DNA of 64,000 nucleotides from Symsagittifera roscoffensis. Lineage: Eukaryota > Xenacoelomorpha > Acoela > Convolutidae. The stretch covers positions 27,776,057 to 27,840,056 of the forward strand of contig NC_087070.1 in the NCBI RefSeq assembly GCF_963678635.1, given 5' to 3'. Positions 41,393 to 51,723 of the stretch are shown one piece after another; positions within the stretch are counted from its first letter, which is position 1, and the number at the start of each line of letters is the position of its first letter. Under the pieces are notes generated by a model. The model did no database searches, was not told the DNA's origin, and saw only the letters and a list, made by a program, of their open reading frames with translations. The position numbers were made by a program, and so were the translations under genes.

Positions 41393-42769
41393 TTAGACTC
41401 CGCTGGCTGATACATGGAGACCGTTCGCCACTCCCAGATCCAAAATATCGTCTGCATGTTGACGTTTGCGCTGAGTAGAAAACAGTTTTTTCAGGGCATC
41501 TCTGAATGTCGTGTTCAGCATAGTGTAGAGAAAAGGGTTTACGGTACTGTTGACATAGCCTGTCCATACAAATATTTTCATGGCTATAGGATTCACAGTC
41601 TGCAGACCATTGCCCTTTAAGGGCCAGAAAGTGAAGAGTACCATGTATGGAAACCAACAAATGAAGAACAGTCCAAAAATGACAAACACTGTGACTGTAG
41701 CTTTGTTCTCGCGGTAGATTGTGTCCACGTTGTTCATTAGTTTGTGGATTGCCACACTTGTTCGCGGCGGCTGTCGCCTTTTGCTACTAACTGAGGGCCG
41801 CGAGGAGATCTCGGTGCCAGCAGAAGCTCCTCCGTTAATGGTGCCGGACGCATCTGCTGACGAAGACGTTCCGGGCACCTCTAGAGTGCTGTTGTTGTTG
41901 GTTTTTTTGTTATTGTTGCTGTATGATTTGCTGAATCTGCCGCTGCTGTTTTGCACATCGTTACTTGCACTGTTTGCACTGACAAAGACGGTTTGCTCGC
42001 GAATTTTCTTGCTCTGAATTCGTGCCATGTGCAGTATGTCGATGTACATGAGGGCCATGACTAGCAGGGGAATTATGAAGGTGACCAGGCCGACTATGAG
42101 ACAATACCACTTGTTTCCCATGTCATAGCCACATTGGGTGGGGTCTCGGGTGTTCTGCACAGAACCATCCGCAGTATTCCAACCGAGAAAGATAGGGAGA
42201 AAGGAGTTTCCGATGGAGATGACCCACACCAGAATCATACACATGGCGATTCTGGGCTTGGTCACCACAAACCTGTACTCGATCGCATACTTGATGGCCA
42301 GTTTGCGGTCTATAGTAATGAAAAGCAGGTGCAGTACAGAACCCGAACAGAGCATCACGTCCAGACTAACCCACACATTGCATAACACTGTCCCAAAAGC
42401 CCACGATTGGGTCATCTCGTAATAGGTAGCGAATGGCAGAACCAGTAAGCCCAGGCATAGATCAGTGGTTGCCAGACAAAATATAAAAATATACTGGGTC
42501 GATCGCAGGGTTTTAGTCTTCAAAATTGCAATCATAACCAGCAAGTTCCCTAATATGGTAAGAATTGTAACAAGTGCAAGACATAATGATGCAAAATAGA
42601 ATCCATAGGATTGCAGTGTTTCCGCAGTTTCGCCTTGCTCATCATCTGAGGCATTTTGCGCCCCCGCCACCACCGACGCTGATGAAAGGTTGAAAGAGGC
42701 GTTCTTTGCCCAAATTTTAGCTTCAGTAGCCGCCGCAGTCATCATCTGCATTGCTGAGTGCGAGATCAA
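41393..42769 (-). CDS. Aminergic-type GPCR, histamine H2-like, intronless, 458 aa
   Basis: Rhodopsin-class receptor with seven membrane segments. N-terminus about 54 residues with N-glycosylation sites (N23, N39). TM1 carries GN (74-75). TM2 has D103. C130 and C213 form the usual disulfide. TM3 has the amine-binding Asp D137. The DRY box is D154-R155-K156. TM4 to the second loop reads ILVWVISIGNSFLPIFLGWN, which recalls histamine H2 receptors, but the TM5 Asp of H2 is a Val (V226) while T230 is kept. The third loop is long (about 250-355) and S/N-rich. TM6 has CWFPY (371-375), TM7 NPFLY (411-415). It is a plasma-membrane receptor expected to bind a biogenic amine and couple to G protein; ligand unknown. 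No intron interrupts the frame, so it may be a retrocopy or a naturally intronless gene. GC is higher than its surroundings. Confidence 0.92.
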   Translation of the reverse strand: MISHSAMQMMTAAATEAKIWAKNASFNLSSASVVAGAQNASDDEQGETAETLQSYGFYFASLCLALVTILTILGNLLVMIAILKTKTLRSTQYIFIFCLATTDLCLGLLVLPFATYYEMTQSWAFGTVLCNVWVSLDVMLCSGSVLHLLFITIDRKLAIKYAIEYRFVVTKPRIAMCMILVWVISIGNSFLPIFLGWNTADGSVQNTRDPTQCGYDMGNKWYCLIVGLVTFIIPLLVMALMYIDILHMARIQSKKIREQTVFVSANSASNDVQNSSGRFSKSYSNNNKKTNNNSTLEVPGTSSSADASGTINGGASAGTEISSRPSVSSKRRQPPRTSVAIHKLMNNVDTIYRENKATVTVFVIFGLFFICWFPYMVLFTFWPLKGNGLQTVNPIAMKIFVWTGYVNSTVNPFLYTMLNTTFRDALKKLFSTQRKRQHADDILDLGVANGLHVSASGV

Positions 42770-44401
42770 AAAAACCGACCGGACAGCGCCGGAGGCAGAA
42801 GAGAAGCTGATTACTAAAGTGACTTAGGTAGACTTATAAGTGAGCAGCAATGCAATTTGCTTGCAGATATCAGTTAGCAGTGAAAAAGAAGCAGGGATGA
42901 AGCGTTAAGCGTGCCTATAAGGGAGGCGAAGGTAGCTGTTTTGGTAGCCAGATGATAAATTGGTGATTTGCTTTCAACTGCATTGATCATTGTGAGTTTG
43001 TAATGGAGATAAAATTGGCCAAATGATTTTGTAAAAAAGGATTTGAGCCACAATGTGCTGCGTCACTTGACTATGTATGTCACCACAAAAAGGAACGTAC
43101 AAGCAGGTTGGCGGTCTCTAAAGCTCCTGTCCGGTTCTTCTACTTGGCCGCACCCTCCTGTGTAAGCCCTACCGCTGCGAAATAATAAATCAATCAAAGG
43201 GGATCAGCTCTTTTTTCTCTACCACAAACACTACCTCCATCTGTCAATAAAATAAACGAGGAGCCACCGGCAAGAAATAATGTATTTTTTTTTGTCACAA
43301 TGCGACTAGCATCAGGTACTGAATTGAAGCCCGTCCCCGTCCACGTCCCCACCCCTGCCCCGGCAGCAGCAGTTTGCTTCTTTTTCACAATCGGCCCAGA
43401 TATTAAATCGTCTCAGTGCATCGGCTCAATGCACTAAGGTCGCTCACTGTGCTCTGACAAACACTAAAACAGGTGAATCCCAAAATGCGTTTTACTTTAA
43501 CATCAGGCAAATGGAAGCTGCTTTAAAAATCATCAACAGATCAGATATGTATTTAAAGACGAACAAGATAAAAAGAAAACTCAGTTATTAATCGGCCATT
43601 TAAGATTGACAGCCAAGCATTTTTAATACACAAGTAGATTTTTAAAACACAAGTAGATTTCTTAAGTAGAAATACACAAAAAATGGGTTGAGATTAAAAA
43701 TAAATAACCAATTCATTTTACTAATGATTGTTGGTCACTATAATCTTTGTTTGGTCAAAAATCAAAAAATACAAAAGCTGAATAAAACAAGGTCAGTATT
43801 TAAGCCTTTTTCCTGCGGTAGCTGACTACAAAAAAGGTGCCTACGTACATAATCTGCCTTAGGGGTTTATTGATCGCAACATTTCGTCCGTATTTCTGAT
43901 TACGAAAAAATCACCCAGGTTAAATGCAAGCACTAAGTCCGGTATTAAAAGTAAGTCGATCACAGGTCCGAAAACTGCAGCTCAATTTAGCTGCATGTGC
44001 ATCAGGTCAAAGCCTGTTTTTTTTTCTTTTAGATATTGCGAAAAGAGCGATTCACTGTTATATTATACAAAAATCGAACAGGCATAAACCCTGACTTAGT
44101 CTTTTACAGGGGAAGCATAGGGGAAAGAAATGATTTTCTTGATAGAAATATGTTTTGGATCAACACTAAATTGTAGGAACAGGTTTGTCCAACAATTACT
44201 TTGATCATCACCGTAGTTCAGTGGGGCAAGGACGGGGGTTATGCGCTTTTCTTTCTTAGGGTCCTCCTTTTTACACTGTTTCACGAAATGTATTTTCTGG
44301 CTGACCGTGATCGACCCGAAAACTTATTTTTGTGAATGTTTTGAAAATCCACCCACACGTTATGTCAAGTACAGCAACATGCAAAACTGGCCAAATTCGA
44401 A
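42770..44401. other. Upstream region of the GPCR gene
   Basis: No supported gene. A GC-rich patch near 43320-43380 (GTCCCCGTCCACGTCCCC and CAGCAGCAG) could be part of the 5' untranslated or promoter region of the GPCR gene. A short minus ORF (43388-43194) covers it and is probably chance. Confidence 0.4.
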
Positions 44402-44808
44402 TTTCGCAAACAAGTTGCACCACATTAACTTTGTTAAAGTTTTAAGCAAAGTTAGTTCTAAAAGTTTCAAGCTTTGTCATTTTTGTCTACAATCAATTCA
44501 ATTTGAGAAAAACGCGTTTTAAAATTAAAGTTTTTATTTTTTTTGTCGGGATAGTTTAAATCAACACTGTATTAACGCGTGAGTGGTGATTTAATCCGTG
44601 AGATTTCTAAGCCGGAATAAATCACCACTCACGCGATAATACAGTGGTGATTTAAACTATACCGACAAAAGAATAAAATTTTAATTTTAAAACGCGTTTT
44701 TCTCAAATTGGATTGATTGTAGACAAAAATGACAAAGCTTGAAACTTTTAGAACTAACTTTGCTTAAAACTTTAACAAAGTTAATGTGGTGCAACTTGTT
44801 TTGCAAAA
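44402..44808. repeat. 407-bp foldback, 196-bp arms
   Basis: The left arm 44402-44598 is the near-perfect complement of 44613-44808, with a 14-nt loop (44599-44612). I see only a few mismatches. It looks like a foldback transposon or large hairpin MITE; a transcript would fold into long double-stranded RNA. Confidence 0.95.
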
Positions 44809-45439
44809 TTCTGGCTCAAAAGTTTCCCCAAAATTGATCATTTTTCGTTTTAATCAGTCAATCAAAAATTACTCCAACCTTTTTGTTCATTTGCCTGCAA
44901 ACCTCTTATGAAGCCCAACACACTTTAAAAAACTCCACAAGAAAGAGCAAAAGCTTTTTAAAATATTTTAAAAAAATTGGTGTTTTATGTAGCAAAAAAT
45001 GACATTTTTTGGCTAACAAACGAAAATAAATAAGCTGAGAAAATTTTACAATTCTTTACAGTTTTTTTTTTGGCAACATAAGAGTCCTGAAGTGATAGTG
45101 TTTTGTCAGTAAATGAATTAATAAGTTTGGAATAATTTTTTGGTTGACTAAACAGAGCCAAACATGATCTGTTTAGTGTAAATTTGTGGGCCAAACCGTT
45201 GCAAAACAAAATACTACATATTAATTCTAATGAAATTTTGAGCCAGGTTTCTTCCAAATTCCAAACTCAACCCATTTTCAGAAAAACGCGTTGGAAATGT
45301 CAATTTTTATTCATCTTTAAACCCTAATAACTTTATAAAAAAAGTTTAAATGTGAACTGTGTTTTTTTTTTAAATTTGAGCATAGGATTATACTATTTTC
45401 CGGATAAAATAAAAACAATCCTCAAAAATTTAAAAACAT

Positions 45440-45545
45440 AAAAAGTCTATTTAAAAAGTCGAAATTTGTCTGAAGAAACAATCAACCCGATCACAAACGT
45501 TGCGTCACTTTTTTCCAGTCGGATTTAAAAAAAACAGCTATTTTC
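45440..45545. repeat. Dispersed repeat, copy 1 of 3
   Basis: Shares AAAAAGTCGAA-TTTGTC-GA, ACC-GA and GTCAC-TTTTC-AGTCGGA blocks in order with 46490-46575 and 49712-49805. Confidence 0.6.
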
Positions 45546-45676
45546 TAACCGTTGTTTGACCCAAAATATCAGTCACAACTTGAAACGTTTGAATCGCTGT
45601 TCAATTTTGAATCGCTGTTCAATTTTAACTTTTTGTGGATAATTACTTTTAGACAACCGGTTTGAATTGCGAATTC

Positions 45677-45813
45677 GCCGCTGAATCAATGTTAATGCAT
45701 AGGTTGGCTTCGATGAATCATTGCTAATTTTAAGTAATTTGCAGAAATGAATCAGCGCTGAATCAGAGCATGATTAATTAGTTCTAACCTATGCATAACA
45801 ATTGATTCGGCAC
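45677..45813. repeat. Small hairpin element (MITE-like)
   Basis: Left arm 45677-45705 and right arm 45786-45813 are inverted copies sharing AATGCATAGGTT/AACCTATGCAT. The inner part carries further GAATCAGCG motifs. Confidence 0.6.
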
Positions 45814-46489
45814 TAAATTTTCGGCAATTGATTCGGCACTAGAGTTCAACCCGGGCATCTAATTGACAAAAAATCGAAAAATGAATCGTCTTTTAAACGT
45901 TTAATTTTCTATGGTACCAGATGGATCAAGTTTGTATTTTTTTGCAGCTTTTTCCGATTAGGAGAGAATGTTTTGTCAGGTACGTGGTATTTTCGTCTCT
46001 TATTTAGACCAAAATTAACAGAAGCGTATTTATCTTAGAAGGCTAGCAACCAATTCAAAAAAAATACAGACAAGACTGTTCGAGTCAAATTATAAAACTT
46101 AAATGTTCCGACTGCCGTTGTGCGATTGAAATGTGTTAGTTAGAAACAGCTAAGAAAAATAAAACCTTGTGATTTTTTTTTATTTATGTGTTTTTTCTAT
46201 CTTAAAAACGAAAGATATCACATAAAAAAATTAATTTTGCATCTGGTTACGTATTGACAAGAACAAAACGCTTTTATCAGTTCATATTGCAGCTGATCAA
46301 TTTTGCGCTGACGATTGCTTAGTATGATATTTATCGCGCGGTAAAAGTCCTATGTCAATTCTAGTGGTCAAATTGGTCCCAAATCCAACTCCCCATAACA
46401 TAAAAAGTAAGGGTCACAAGTGATTGCTTTTTTTTAGTTTTGAGCTTTGGTTATCTGTAACTTCCAGATAGTATGTAGAATATCCACCA

Positions 46490-46575
46490 AAAATGGCTAG
46501 TTAAAAAGTCGAATTTGGTCAGGAGAGAAAAAACCTGAGCGGAAATATTCTGTCGCATTCTTTCAAAGTCGGATA
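46490..46575. repeat. Dispersed repeat, copy 2 of 3
   Basis: See 45440-45545. Confidence 0.5.
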
Positions 46576-47825
46576 TACACAAAAGTATCTCTGAAAAGTG
46601 TAATTTTTAAATTTATTGATAATTTTAGGTTATATTTTTTTCGTTTGCCTGAGAAATGTTCTTTGTCAAGAGCCCATTTGTCCGTTTTCTATGTTAGCTA
46701 AACTCTTATTAAAGAAGTTATTGATCTCTAAAGCATGCGAAATTATCTTGTCTGAGGATCTAACGATACATAAATTAAAAAATAGGAAAAAGATCAAATG
46801 GCTGAACGAAGTATTCACAGGCGGTGAGCGGCTCTGATGGTTTTTATTGCTACTTTCAGTTTTAGGTTTCATGACGCTTTAATCTCAGACTGAGCTGAGT
46901 CGGCTTGAAGCATCTACTGGAATCCATTTATCTGTCTGTTGGGAGACAGACTGGAACATCATTTTCAACCAGCGTGTCCTACAAGGAACATTATTTCTCA
47001 TGACTGTTTCCTAGTACATCCTATCTTAGTACAGGCTAACGCAGGAAAACAGGCCATAAACTAAAATGGGAATTGGAAATCAGCGGTAACAAGAAATTAA
47101 AACAAAAAACTTTAACTATCACATGCGAGGCTTACGGCATCTTTTATATCTCAATTACTCGATTAACTTTAGTTGAAAAAGTTTGAGCAAGCCTTTTTCA
47201 CATCTCCACAATCCTTTGTGCTATATAAAACGTTTAGAAATTATGGCGGTTGAGGGGACGCGTAGCATGATTAGTTCACAGATTTTGTGAATCTCTAAAA
47301 GCATGTAACTTTCCCAAAATGGGCAAAAACTCTAAGCCGTTTGATATTGAGATTGACTAGATAAAATCAAAAAAGGCTCCAAAAAACACACTGAAGTAAC
47401 ACCAAATCAGGGGGATGTTTGATAGATGCTTTCAGAGCTGAAGGTCAAGCACTAAGAAATTCTTTCTTGATTTTTAAATGGAACAGCATTGATGAACAGT
47501 GTCAAATTTAAAATAATCTTAAATAAAATTCAAATACCAAATTCCTCATTCTTGTTCAGCTACCTGCTAACAAAAGCCTGCAGTCCCCTTTGTCTACGTT
47601 TTCTTAACAATAATTTAATTTCACTCAGAGTGGTCGCAGTTCAATGACGTCAATCAATAAAAAACGTTGCCGGTGTTGAGGCCCCGTTCATTGGATTTGA
47701 TAGTTTCAGCGGTTACTTCAAACGAATTTTTCACGCCTTGCTTGCATTAATGGTGCAACAGACAATATTGACCCGACTTTTGTCTAGCTTTATTCAAAAT
47801 TGCAAGGCCAAACTGTGCATTTTGT

Positions 47826-48250
47826 CTAATGCAAGCGGCTTCCGCAACAGGCCAAAATCAAGTTAGTCGCGGAAGCCGTAACACTGCTACTTTTAAAAAA
47901 ATCTTCTTTGCTGTTATTGATTCCAGGAATGAATAGCTGAAATACTGTAACACTCAAAACTGCTCCAAAAACATGCGTATTCGCGGAACCCACAACAGTA
48001 CTTGCGGAAACCGGAACAGTGATTGAATCCACAAACCTATAATAAAATATGTGGTAGTGAAAATCAGCTGTTGCGAAACCTGGAACTGTAAGCACAATCC
48101 GCAAACTTTAAGCGGAATCTGCAAAATGTAAGCAGAATCCGCATTTTTTGCTGATTCCACTTCCATATATAGCAGCGTTTTAAATTAAATGTTCAACTTC
48201 CATTTCCATTTTGCGCAACCCGTTACAATTGCGAAATCCAGAAAAACTAG
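47826..48250. repeat. GCGGAA-rich degenerate minisatellite
   Basis: The hexamer GCGGAA or its complement TTCCGC, plus one-base variants (TGCGAAACC, GCAGAATCC), recurs about ten times in 400 bp, often followed by CCN-AAC. A hairpin (GGCTTCCGC...GCGGAAGCC) lies at the left end. Confidence 0.6.
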
Positions 48251-51200
48251 CTATGGTCGCACATTGCGAAATCTGCGGCAAAAAAAAACATGCCGACAAA
48301 TTTTACATCACAAGTATACGTATATGAAAACCTCGGAGTTTTTACAAATGGAATCCATTTACACTTTGAAGTTTTTTTATAGGCCTATCTTTAGATTCAT
48401 TAGGCCTACAGACAAATTGTGCGCCTATCCAGTGCACAGGTTAGCCTTGTAAGGAAATAAGTACCTATCAATTTAACCAGACAATCAACCAAGCTTCCAC
48501 ATGGGAAAATGTTCAATTTCGTATACGACGGCTGTGGAATATAGTTTATCATTTCTTTGAAACAATATTTTTTGGTTGACAGAACAGACAAAACAGGCAT
48601 TTGTATGAACCAGTAAAAAATAGTGTTCAAAGTTCCCAAATGCAGAAATCTTATTCAAAATTTGAACGAGCTCAAAATACTGATGAATTGAACAAATTTT
48701 TAAATTTGCACAGTACAGCAAAAAGACCAGCAAGAGCAAACTCAAATGACTCAAATGGTGTTAAATTTAAAAAATTCTCAAAAATTATCTTGAAAAATTA
48801 TCCTATTTTTCCGGAAAATTAAAGCAAAAATTTTCCTCCTAGCAGGTGAATACCTTCAATGAAAACTGTTTAGACTACTAGATTCTAAGTAACGTTGATT
48901 TTTCAGAAATTTCCTCTCTTACTTAGTAAACTCAATAAATTTTATTGAAGTCTGTTTTTAGTAAAAATTCTTCTTCCCTTGGCGTGGTTTGTAAAAATAT
49001 CTAATTTATTAACCACAATGGAAATGCCCGAGAGCAATTTATTGAGATTATCATCAGGCAAAAACCTGATTGTTTTGACTGACTCTTAGTGATTGGAAAA
49101 ATGATTTTTTGACACTAGTGATTTAAAAAGTGATAAACTATTTGATAAACAAAAAAATTCAATTTTTCAACCATCACTACACGCGCAACGTAAAATACAA
49201 AGTGATCATTTTGGAAGGATTTAAAAGACGGATTACACCTACGACTACGCGTTAATAGCATAAAGTATCTCGCGCAATAAGTATCCCAAATCGGTCACAG
49301 CGGCCAAACAGGCAATATACTTAAGATCCCATCACATCATCAAAAAAATTTACCAGTGAACAAAGTTTTCAATTTTGAGCGCAAGACAATACCTTTCAGA
49401 TGATAAGAAAAAAATTTGTCAAAAACTCTACATTGTTTAAAAAATTTAAAAAACTACTCTTGTACAAATTATGACGCAAACCCATCGTTTGCCAATATTA
49501 GGCTGCTTAATTGGTTAAAACGAACTTGGTGAAACTGAAGTCAAATTTATTGAAATATACAATCAGTAACGTGGAAATTGACTGCATGAATGTATAATCG
49601 GGTGAGCAAAAAGGTTGAACTACTTCTTATAAAAAAAAATCGAGGATAGAGCGGTTCTAAGAAGTAGCCGTCCCTAATGTAAATGGTTTATTTTACTGTT
49701 TCGGTCAAAACTTTGAGTATTTTAGTCAAAACGTCGGAATTTGTCTGAAGAAAAAACCACCCGAGCACAACTTTTTCGTCACTTTCCTCGAAAGTTGGAA
49801 TAATATTTATTTTGATTTCGCATCTTCTATCTGATATGGGTTTTGATATGCGGTGTGAACTATTGTGAAGATCAGTGCAAGTTAATTGTAATTAACCACC
49901 TGCCAATCTCGTTTGCATGCTTTCTTGAAGCTAAGATTATTGCTGAAAGACTGCAGTTCGTCTCCATTTCATACAGTCTATAATGGGAGAGCTATTCTCA
50001 CGATCGGGCCTAAGTGATGGAAAATTTTCAACCAATCAGAAACGTTACAACGCTGATGGTTTTGGCGCAAAATCAAAACTGTTTTCAATCCTTCTGCTTA
50101 AATCTGGCCCTATTTGAAAACTCACTTAACTGCTTATTTTACACTCGGTCAATTTTAATTTTTTTTTCAGATTTTTGCGATTCAAATGAGGTTTTTTGGA
50201 ATCTCATTATTGATTGGTTGAAATCAATTTTCCGTCATTCGGTATCTCTCTTTCTCTATCATAAGGGATGCCACATTCCGGCGCGAAACTGTTATCTACT
50301 AGATCGTCGTGGGATTACTTCAATTCAGCAAAATGAATATTTACCGGCAGCGGCTTCTAAAAATACTCCTTTTTTGATTTCAAACGGATAATTATTCGAT
50401 AAATATTTGCCCGTCGAATAAAAAAGGGTCCAAACTGAGAGGATTCTGAGAGAAAGATTCATAGGTTGAGAACAGAAAAATGAAGGATTTTTTATTTTAG
50501 GTGGAGCTGCTTAAAACTTGGCTGCCGAAAAAAAAAGAAAAAAACCCTAATTCTTTCACCATTTTTAAATCTAAAATGAAGACCCTTGCCGTGCTTCTTT
50601 TTTTCGGAAGAAGACGCAAATAAGATTTTGAAACAGAGATATACTTATATTTTTATTTAAATGATGCTTGAATATCTTCGAGGCGCTTGAAGGCTAAGAT
50701 TTCAGCATAGTTACAACCGCCCAGAATTTCCACGCGGTATTGCGCATTACTGTTTTATGACATCTATTTTATCTAATGAGCTCGTAAAGTTCCAAAGTAC
50801 ACACGATAAACTCTAAACGCCTCCACCCCCTTATAGGTCTACTCTCCTAGAAATTAGCACCGCAATGACGCAAGAACTGATAAAAGAATCACACAGAGAT
50901 TAAAATGAAAGCATCGATAGGGAGAGGGTGTTACGCTGGTCTATTGCAATTTAGCATCACATAAATTGGGGAAAAAACCCTATATATGGAGAAATACAGA
51001 ATCCATCATTTAAACATGCACACAACAATGAAACTCTTTTTAAGATCACTTTTAAGATCATTTATCTCTTGATACGGCATGAGCAATTTTTTTTGACGAG
51101 GGGGTTTTTCAAACATATTTATCAACTCTGCGTCTGCCATTTTTTTTCCAGCTATATCACAAAATCAGAAGCAGAAGTTTTGACTAAATTCGAAATCTAA

Positions 51201-51345
51201 AACTTGTGGTGGGATCGAATTCTTCCGCACCGCACTCGTACGGCTGTGGTTTTGCATCTATATAAGTTTGCGAAATAGTTATCAAAGGTGGCTGCAAAAC
51301 TGTTGACGGTTCAAAAATCTGCTCAGGGGAATAAGATTTCACGGT
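48251..51345. other. No supported gene
   Basis: AT-rich with short ORFs lacking motifs (for example 50014-50391 plus). It includes the third dispersed-repeat copy at 49712-49805. Confidence 0.5.
49712..49805. repeat. Dispersed repeat, copy 3 of 3
   Basis: See 45440-45545. Confidence 0.55.
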
Positions 51346-51723
51346 TTAGCACCACCCTTTTTTATAAGCAGAGCAAAAGTATAGACGCAACTCATCAATT
51401 TGTTCAATATTTCGGGCTCTAAATCGTTTCTGTCGTATACATTCTGGATTTCCTGAATGATCATTTCATAGGAATGGCCGATTTTTCTTTTTGTTTCAAT
51501 TGTATACAAAGGCAGCAATTTTATGGCCAATGCTAAATCGTGATTTTTTTTCGCAGTTCACTTTGAGACCCAGTTCAATAATGTTTTCATTCAAATTTAT
51601 AAGAGATGGAAAATCAACCAGATAAATGCGCTCAGGGGAATTTTTTTGGCAGAACTGAAGAGCAGCTTGCTCAAAATCTAACAAAATTTTTTCACGCCAA
51701 AAGATGGTTGTTAAATCATTCAA
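51339..51723 (-). pseudogene. MULE-type transposase remnant (tentative)
   Basis: Two overlapping minus-strand segments (51723-51496 and 51530-51339) in different frames give a consistent order: LDFEQAAL, then an IIELGLKV stretch, then KIAA and an E/I/L-rich helix with LEPEILNKLMSCVYTF. This recalls the core of MULE transposases, where DFE holds a catalytic residue and an H-C segment follows; that part is poorly kept here. One frame break. The call rests on pattern memory. Confidence 0.4.

Larger units (their letters stand above)
44809..47825. other. Gene-free, repeat-bearing stretch
   Basis: AT-rich. It contains a small hairpin element (45677-45813), an 18-bp tandem (GAATCGCTGTTCAATTTT) near 45590, and two copies of a dispersed repeat at 45440-45545 and 46490-46575 whose third copy is at 49712-49805. 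No ORF with recognisable content. Confidence 0.5.

Noticed and set aside
41289..42422. Additional ORFs overlapping the GPCR gene on both strands
   Set aside because: They are shadows of the receptor frame and have no independent features.
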